Assembly (NCBI GenBank): GCA_963576565.1
Contig: OY755044.1
Location: 44,873,235-44,937,234, forward strand
Reading direction: 5' to 3'
Length of the DNA: 64,000 nt
Source of the DNA: Aspidapion aeneum
Lineage: Eukaryota > Arthropoda > Insecta > Coleoptera > Brentidae
Shown here: positions 56,915-64,000 of the stretch, in pieces
How the letters are laid out: each line of letters starts with the position of its first letter
How positions within the stretch are numbered: position 1 is the stretch's first letter
The notes under the pieces: model-generated
What the model was told of the DNA's origin: nothing
Database searches by the model: none
Seen by the model: only the letters and a program-made list of their open reading frames with translations
Made by a program: the position numbers and the translations under genes

Positions 56915-57386
56915 TGTTAGCTCCCGCTAAAATTTCGCGGTTGTTTGTAAATTTTTAAAACCACACAATTGGATGATGGACAGAGTGTATTCGCGCATTT
57001 TCGACATGCGCACCAAGAATCAGTGAGATCCTTTGTCAATCGCCTCGAGAAATGGCGTGTTAATTTCGTTCTCCAACTATTTCAAATTTCTACACTTAAA
57101 AGTGCTCGATTTTGGTGTACTGAAGCATAGAACTAGAAACTTCAGCCCTTCAGCTACGTGGTGACATCATTAGATCCAGAAAGGGGCCCCTTGGAACGTG
57201 GAGAAATTGGCTGCAAACTGGTGAGTGCTTTGTTTCTGATTCCCGTTGTGTGGCACCAACAATTAACCTATGGACGTTTGATTATTTCGTGATTTCATAT
57301 CAATATATTTATGTTTGTTCGCGCTTCATTTAATTAAAATATTTACAGTCCATTGCAGTTATCGTTTTTCTAACCGCGGGCTAACA
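56915..57386 (+). repeat. 3' LTR of BEL element B
   Basis: 472 bp. The 10 extra bases relative to the 5' LTR are around 57021-57032 ('cagtgagatc'). Confidence 0.95.
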
Positions 57387-57629
57387 GAGACACACTGTAC
57401 AAGTAGGCATAATAAAGGGTTTTGAAAAGATAGAAAGATTAAAATTGGAAAATACAAACTCTTTTGATTTTTTGACAGATGATTTAAAACATAGCATCTT
57501 TATTGCTTTAGGAAATTCATTATAAATCTTTGCCCCAAGCAAAATAAACATCCTTTGTGTATGGGATAGGTTTGAATAAAACATAAAATAATACGGATTT
57601 TTTTTTGTGATCTTTAAAAATAGCCCCAT
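57381..57629 (-). pseudogene. Possible non-LTR reverse transcriptase tail (right arm)
   Basis: Mirror of 43194-43394 with FYSNLSHTQRMFILLGAKIY and a few amino-acid changes downstream (NKF to NEF, SFV to SSV). The last codons overlap the LTR edge by chance. Confidence 0.35.
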
Positions 57630-58837
57630 AATTGGGACGTCAATGGAGTTTTCTACAATAAACTTTATTATGCATTTTCTCTAAAGTACTAAGTATTTAA
57701 AAAATTGGATAAAACCTAATTATTTCAGTTTATTTTGCTTATAATATAGAAAGAAATATATGGAGGGGATATCTTTAACACATTGTGGTTTGTATCCTAG
57801 CAAGAATATTACACATGCAACTAATTGATACTTTTTGTGGGATATCTATCAATCTTTGTTTAATGTCATTACAATCATTCTCAAAAATGAGTCGTTTTAA
57901 GTTAAAGGCCACCAAAAAATGGAAATTGTGCAAATTCAAAAATGACGACCAAGTGGTTGATATCATACCTCGAAAACTATTACTCTAACAAAAACACTTT
58001 TTAGCATTTTCGTATAAAATTTAGTTTCAAACTCTTTTACAAACACCAAGGGATTTTAGAAAAACAGAATTTGTGCGCCATTTTTTTTAAAAAATTTCCT
58101 TGAATATTATGGACAGTCAACCCTATAATTGTGCCAAGTTTCGGACCTTCTGCACCAAAACCGCATTTTATGTCTCTAATGATTAAACTACTTAACTAAT
58201 TTTAAGTCTAAAGCCTATAGCACAGGGTTGAATAGCTGTCGCAAATATTTAATGTATTACAAATGCAATCAATCGACCGTCGAAAACTACCAGAATAATC
58301 AAAGAAATGTAAGAGGACTAACAAAATTAGTTCAATTATTTCAATAGATAAAAAATACCATAATAATCGTCTACAAAGCCCCTTCTAAAATATCAGACCC
58401 GAGACGTTTCCGAGAATTCGATTAAACATTCCAAGGGTAAAAAGCAGGTAATATCTGAAATTACATACAACGAAGAAACTCGTCTCTAAAATCTAAACCA
58501 CAAGGTTGCCAAATTTCTGAGGTCGCTGCAACGCGGTCTTAACACGCAAAATACCTTTTATACCACCGAGGTGACTTAGTAGACCGTTAAGTTTCAGTAA
58601 AAGCGCCGCTAGCGCCACCGGTAGATACGTGAACTACACGGCCAAAAAGTAGCTATACATACCATTTTGTGACCTCAGAACAAAATTTTGCACACAGCTT
58701 GCTAAATGTGTCAGGAGTCATCCCTGAAATTTTTATTGAAAAACGTTGACACCTCAAAAAAGTGAGGTGACAACGTTATATATGAGGTGACAGCATAGTT
58801 TATATACTTTATTTTGAGGTGGCTACGTACCCTTTAT

Positions 58838-58840
<3 letters not shown>

Positions 58841-58926
<86 letters not shown>

Positions 58927-58935
58927 ATATATATA
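58841..58935. repeat. (AT)n microsatellite at the right edge of the giant palindrome
   Basis: About 95 bp of AT with a few interruptions, directly outside TTTATCAA. The left edge is also an AT run, so the palindrome sits inside an (AT)n target or carries AT ends. Confidence 0.92.
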
Positions 58936-59427
58936 CTCGACCGTTGTATCTTATGACATCCAGCAAAAAGTCGGTTTTTGTGACATCCACTTTAAAACCT
59001 GGTGTTATCCAAAAATAAAAAATATGAAATGTAATAAAAAATATTTTATTTTTAATTCCATAAAAATATTTGTATAAACTCACAAATTTAGAAATAAAAT
59101 TTTTCATATCTTTGTGGCATCCATTGTATATACAAAAAATTTTGACGTTATAACATCCCTAAATATTTGTGTTAACTTGTGACATCCAGAAATGTTGCCA
59201 ACGTTTCATAAAACTCACGGATGTAACAAGTACCTCTATAAAAATAAGAAATATACACTGGATGTCACGAGGAAACAAATAACTGTGTGCAAATATGTTA
59301 CAGGTATATGTATGCAAATAAGAAAAATGTTTACACTGGATGTCACGGGGAAGAAAATAATAAATAAAATATACAAGCACGTTATTGATGTCATATTAGG
59401 CTTACAAGATGAATATACGGCAAGGAC
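58936..59427. repeat. Inverted element with repeated TGACATCC motifs
   Basis: TGACATCCA-like words occur in forward sense near 58951, 58980, 59111 (gcatcca), 59149 (acatccc) and 59173. They then occur in inverted sense (GGATGT) near 59218, 59259, 59338 and 59386. The switch is at about 59200. The frame at 59192-59446 is a by-product. Clustered subterminal motifs in opposite orientation resemble transposase-binding site arrays. Confidence 0.5.
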
Positions 59428-60519
59428 TAAAAAAAAACTCTGCTAATACATGGGCACCTACGCTCACACTAGGTACTTTAATTATAGTGTACGTGTAAGC
59501 TTATATTGTCACGACTATATTTGTGACAAGTGGTATCTCTACCATATATGTCACAAGGTTTGTTATTTAGTGCCCTTGTGACTGAGGGATTTAGGGGAAT
59601 ATGAAAATTAAGTATAAACAATCGACGTTTATACATGTATCTTATATAAGAAAACAGATTAACAGGAATAGAGGTTATTGCTATAAATAATTAAATAATG
59701 TAAAAAGAGGGATGCTGGCTGGAGAGAGTTGACCTAGGGGCCATAAGAAATAGACCTTATAGGCCGTAGAGAGTTAGCCTTATGGGCCATAAAGCGTAAC
59801 CACCATAGTGAGGTTTTACTTAGGTATGTTAAGTAGGGACCACATTATTTCAGTGGTGTACTGGGTTCGTAGGACCACGTATTTCAGTGGTGTACTGGGT
59901 GTGTTTAGTAGGGACCACGTATTTCAGTGGTATACTGGGTTGATCACTTGCTAGAGTGATGCCGGTCTATTATCCAGCATCGGCTTTTATATTAGTGCAA
60001 GCGCAGCAATATTAGTTATTGCTATAGTAAAATGATCCGAATTTAAACTTATTTATGACAGTATAACTAAAAACTGTAATATATTTTATTCAACTCCAGA
60101 CTTAAATACCTTTCGTTTGATACCACACAAGCCATGTTTTGACCTAAACTCTAATTTTTTTAATTTACCCCCACCTTTTTTTTTTAAACTAAAATTTATT
60201 TTGTTTAACTCCAGACTTAATTACCTTTCGTTTAATACCACACAAGCCATATTTTCATTTAAACTCTAATTTTTGACATTTACCTCCACCCTTTTTTTAA
60301 AATAAACTAAAATGTATTTTGTTTAACTGCAGACTTAATTACCTTTCGTTCGATATCACACACGCCATATTTTCACATAAACTCCAATTTTTAAAATCTA
60401 CCCCCACCCTTTTATTTGGCTTGCGTTAGGTGGATTTTGTTCATTTTTAAATGGGATCATCTTGACCCAAGACCCAGCCTAGGTACCAAATTTCATTCAA
60501 ATCGGGTAATTCGACGTTA
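59428..60519 (+). repeat. (CAGA)n repeat family copy X2, truncated and interrupted
   Basis: Starts 'aactctgctaatacatggg' and 'gctcacactaggtac' as in X1, is interrupted at 59506-60061 by a probable solo LTR, resumes with 'tataactaaaaactg', and carries three ~119-bp subunits. It ends at 'caaatcgggtaattcgacg' before the (CAGA)n part, where copy X3 starts. Confidence 0.8.
59506..60061. mobile_element. Probable solo LTR inserted in X2
   Basis: 556 bp from 'ttgtcacgac' to 'tttatgacag', with TATA on both sides (59502-59505, 60062-60065) against a single 'tata' in the uninterrupted copies. TGTC...GACA ends fit an LTR. It contains three ~35-40-bp units 'agggaccac...tttcagtggtgtactgggt' at 59831-59942. 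No coding region. A MITE is the alternative. Confidence 0.45.
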
Positions 60520-61497
<978 letters not shown>

Positions 61498-62701
61498 AAA
61501 ACTCGTCAGATTAAATTTTATCTGATTAGATTTAAAAATTCTATTCAACTTAACTTTAGTTAAATTTAGTTAAAAAATAATGAGCCTATTATTAATTATT
61601 GTACTCTATATTTACAGTTTGTAGTTGTCCGTTTTTGTATGTAACTCCCATTATCTTTTTGGACTCAGACTTCAGTTTTTATCAGTCCCAATTTTTACTT
61701 TCCTAGTTCGTGCAGCAAAAGCTAGGAAAGGTATTATGTTCGACGGATTTTTTTTTAAGATAACTTAGAAATATTTTGTGACATTTATTTGTTTGTATGT
61801 ATGTTTATCCAGTTCGGTTCGGTTCTTCGGATTTTTGAAAAACCTGTAGCTGCACATTAAAATCGGCTTACTATATCGAAATGGCTTTTCTGCCTTATAC
61901 CTTAAAATTTTTTAACTTACGTACAGCCATCTGAAAAACGCAGTTGTTCTGGGTGTTTAGGTCGCTTTATTTTTTCTTCAAATCAGATTTTTAATCAATT
62001 TCTTAAAACTCCGTTACCAGAATAAAAATTGTGGGGAAATAACAAGTTTTAAATAAAAGTTTTTGTATTTTGTAATTTCTTATTTTTGACACGCTTTTAT
62101 TAGCTTCACCTGTATGTTTGTAGGTAGATATGTATGTTTGTAACTGACTCCTTTGGACTAGATTTTGACCTACTTTAAACGAACAGATTTAATTTAAACT
62201 TTGTACACTTATCAAGAACCGGTGACAATACAATAATTTTCCAGACGCACCCTTGGGGGTACTTCGGGGATGTATTTTTTAAATTTGGTTGTAACAGCCA
62301 GGTTTCACCATGGCTCAAAAACTAAAAAAAATGACTTTGAGTGTATTTTGCCAGTATACCGACGTAATATAGTTAATTAAAAAACGATTTCACAGCACAT
62401 TAAATTAAAAAGTAAAAAATAAATATAGTTAAAAAAACTAAAAAACACGCTTCAAACTAAACAGTTAAAAATAATTCTTAATATTAGTTGAAAACAATAT
62501 TTTTTTTTATTTGTCAAACACACTGTGTTTATTGTATTACAATCTAGTCAGTAAGACTAATTAGCAATTTTGTTTTAACTTAATTTACTAGAAAAGTCAG
62601 ATTTAAACTTAGGGTTCACTCAACAGTTCTCCCCGCTTCGTTTAGTCTGTAACTCACAATTGTGTTGTGTTTATAGCATTATTTTGTTTTATATAATTCA
62701 C
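61498..62701. other. Non-coding; probably includes the 3' UTR of the Jockey-like element
   Basis: No gene recognised. The part next to 62702 is likely the 3' end of the minus-strand element. The exact end was not determined. Confidence 0.4.
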
Positions 62702-64000
62702 TTAGTTTACTAGCTCAAACGGCTTCACTCTTTTTAGTCTTCCAACTAGCATAGTATTGTCTAGAAGCTGAATTGCTTCCACATTCACATGCCGATGGAG
62801 TCTATCTTCATGACTTTTTGCGTACTTTTTATAGTCTCTGCTAGAGTTTCGATTTTTAGATCTCGATGAAGGTCACTATTTCGAACGTACCAAGGTGCAT
62901 TCACAATGTTTCTTAATACTTTATTTTGAAATCTCTGTAAAACTAGAATGTTACTCTCTTTAGCACAACCCCATAGTTGAATACCATATGTCCATACTGG
63001 TTTCAGTATTTGTCTATAAAGCAGTAACTTATTATGAATTGTTAAATTAGCCTTCCTTCCAATTAGCCAGTTCATTTTTCTATACCTTATCTCAAGTTCT
63101 TCATTTTTTTTTCTTAACATGTGCTTTCCAGCGCAATTTGGCATCAAGTGTTATACCGAGATATTTTGCCTGATTTGAATATGGTACGGGAATGTTGTTA
63201 ATTGTTATTTGTATGTGATTTATATTTTTGTTTGTAAAATCAACATGAATTGATTTGGTTTCATTTAATTTTATTCGCCACTTTGTGGTCCAACTGTGGA
63301 CTTCGGTGACTGCATCCTGAAGTTTTTCTATGCATTTTTCAATAGATTTTTTCTACCTTCAATAAACCAGTATCATCTGCAAATGTTGCTAAGTGACAAT
63401 TTTCTGAGTTTGGGATATCGCAAGTAAATAATAAGTATAGATAAGGGCCTAGTACGCTACCCTGGGGCACGCCTGCTTGAATTTGTCTTAAATTTGAGTA
63501 TGAGTCTTCCTGTTTTACTCTAAAATGTCTATCAGATATGTATGATTCCAAAATATCCGAATATTGTTTTGGTAGAAACCGTTTTAGTTTAAAAGTAAGG
63601 CCTTCCTGCCACACTTTGTCAAATGCTTGTGCTACATCTAGAAAAACTGCAGAACAAACTTTTCCCTCTTCTAGTGCTTTTTCTATTATATTAGTAATTC
63701 TATGTACTTGATCTATCGTGGAATGCTTGTCTCGAAAACCAAATTAATGAGATGGAATAATTTCTTGTCTATCTATGATGGGTTTTATTCTTTTAAGCAA
63801 TAATTTCTCATAGAGCTTGGATATAATTGGCAGCAAAGATATTGGCCTGTAAGATGACACGTCATGGAGTGGTTTTCCCGGTTTTGGGATCATGATAACT
63901 TCTGCAAGTTTCCACAGTTTAGGTACATACCTAAGCCTAAAGGACGCATTAATTAGGTTGCATAGTTTTACGATAGCTTTTCTGGGGAGTTGTTTTATGA
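62702..64000 (-). pseudogene. Jockey-like non-LTR reverse transcriptase, C-terminal part, running off the window
   Basis: On the minus strand from the window end: VIMIPKPGKPLHDVSSYRPI and SLLPIISKLYEKLLL (fingers), FGFRDKHSTIDQVHRI, AVFLDVAQAFDKVW (motif A, about 63650-63609), QAGVPQGSVLGPYLYLLF (motif B, about 63480-63427) and ATFADDTGLL (motif C, about 63390-63361). The thumb and C-terminus follow with RYRKMNWLIG, YGIQLWGCAKESN and NAPWYVRNSDLHRDL, ending at the TAA at 62704-62702. Visible damage: a TAA where a Gln codon is expected near 63743, and frame changes near 63345, 63150 and 62812. All catalytic motifs are present, so decay is mild. The endonuclease half would lie beyond 64000. Confidence 0.88.

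Larger units (their letters stand above)
50558..57386 (+). mobile_element. BEL/Pao LTR retrotransposon B, nearly intact
   Basis: A 6829-bp plus-strand element with TGTTAG...CTAACA LTRs (462 and 472 bp). Flanks are 'ggaca' (50553-50557) and 'gagaca' after the 3' LTR. The empty site is visible in the left arm ('cggacacactg'), confirming a duplication of GGACA with one extra base. Order: LTR, leader, gag, zinc region, protease, reverse transcriptase, RNase H, integrase, LTR. It is a different lineage from element A (clearly divergent proteins, unrelated LTRs). Confidence 0.95.
50136..57397. mobile_element. Right-arm copy of the TA-flanked MITE, split by element B
   Basis: 'cagtaggtccgtagagtc' at 50136 starts the element. 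It runs to 50557, is interrupted by BEL element B, and its last bases ('gacacactg') lie at 57389-57397. Corresponds to 43381-43807. Confidence 0.7.
47878..58840 (-). repeat. Right arm of the giant inverted repeat, interrupted by BEL element B
   Basis: Reverse complement of 41938-46861. Without element B (50558-57391) it is about 4.1 kb. Its inner edge starts 'aacgaatttctc' at 47878 and its outer edge ends 'ccctttatcaa' at 58840. It lacks the tRNA foldback and the inner (AT)n run. Confidence 0.92.

Noticed and set aside
50558..57386. Endogenous virus with an envelope gene
   Set aside because: No reading frame between the integrase end (about 56750) and the 3' LTR could encode an envelope protein; the element has only gag and pol.
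41938..58840. Assembly or sequencing hairpin artefact as explanation for the palindrome
   Set aside because: Arms differ by scattered substitutions and carry different insertions with target duplications; an artefact would give identical arms. Raw-read confirmation is still desirable.

Overview
The window looks like a gene-poor, repeat-saturated stretch of an AT-rich arthropod nuclear genome, most likely an insect. Reasons: BEL/Pao LTR retrotransposons, several non-LTR reverse transcriptase lineages of types common in insects, many TIR/foldback elements, long A/T-rich non-coding tracts and no bacterial-type gene packing. I found no convincing intact host protein-coding gene. Everything recognisably coding is a transposable-element protein, usually broken. 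The only structural RNA candidates are two tRNA-like genes carried by a foldback insertion. All identities and distances here were judged by eye.

Layout. 1-2.2 kb: two decayed non-LTR reverse transcriptase tails from different families. 2.2-7.4 kb: a GC-rich islet, G-run simple repeats, a TIR element carrying a conserved fragment of unknown function (minus strand), a foldback element and a 270-bp tandem repeat. 7.4-19.6 kb: mostly unrecognised AT-rich DNA with a dispersed repeat (copy 1), two further reverse transcriptase remnants, a minus-strand remnant of an insect protein family of unknown function, and two short inverted-repeat elements. 19.6-23 kb: a foldback plus minisatellite composite and a (CAGA)n-bearing repeat family, both present again further on. 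24.3-30.6 kb: complete LTR-to-LTR BEL/Pao element A on the minus strand; its two LTRs are both 541 bp but its reverse transcriptase core is deleted. 31.9-41.4 kb: minisatellite foldback, a TIR element, copy 2 of the dispersed repeat, two minus-strand fragments of non-LTR polyproteins, and copy 2 of the foldback composite.

41.9-58.8 kb is the most striking part: a giant inverted repeat of about 4.2 kb per arm (without later insertions) around a 1.0-kb spacer. Its history can be read from nested insertions. A TA-flanked MITE is present in both arms, so it predates the inverted duplication. The left arm later gained a 683-bp foldback with two divergent tRNA genes and an (AT)n expansion. The right arm's MITE copy was later hit by BEL/Pao element B, plus strand and close to intact. 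58.9-61.5 kb: a motif-rich inverted element and two tandem copies of the (CAGA)n repeat family, one interrupted by a probable solo LTR and the other carrying a 457-bp (CAGA)n array. 62.7-64 kb: the C-terminal half of a Jockey-like reverse transcriptase running off the window end on the minus strand.

The elements do not form a pathway. They are layers of insertions, and their value is mostly in the nesting order and in the unusual palindrome and tRNA-bearing insertion.
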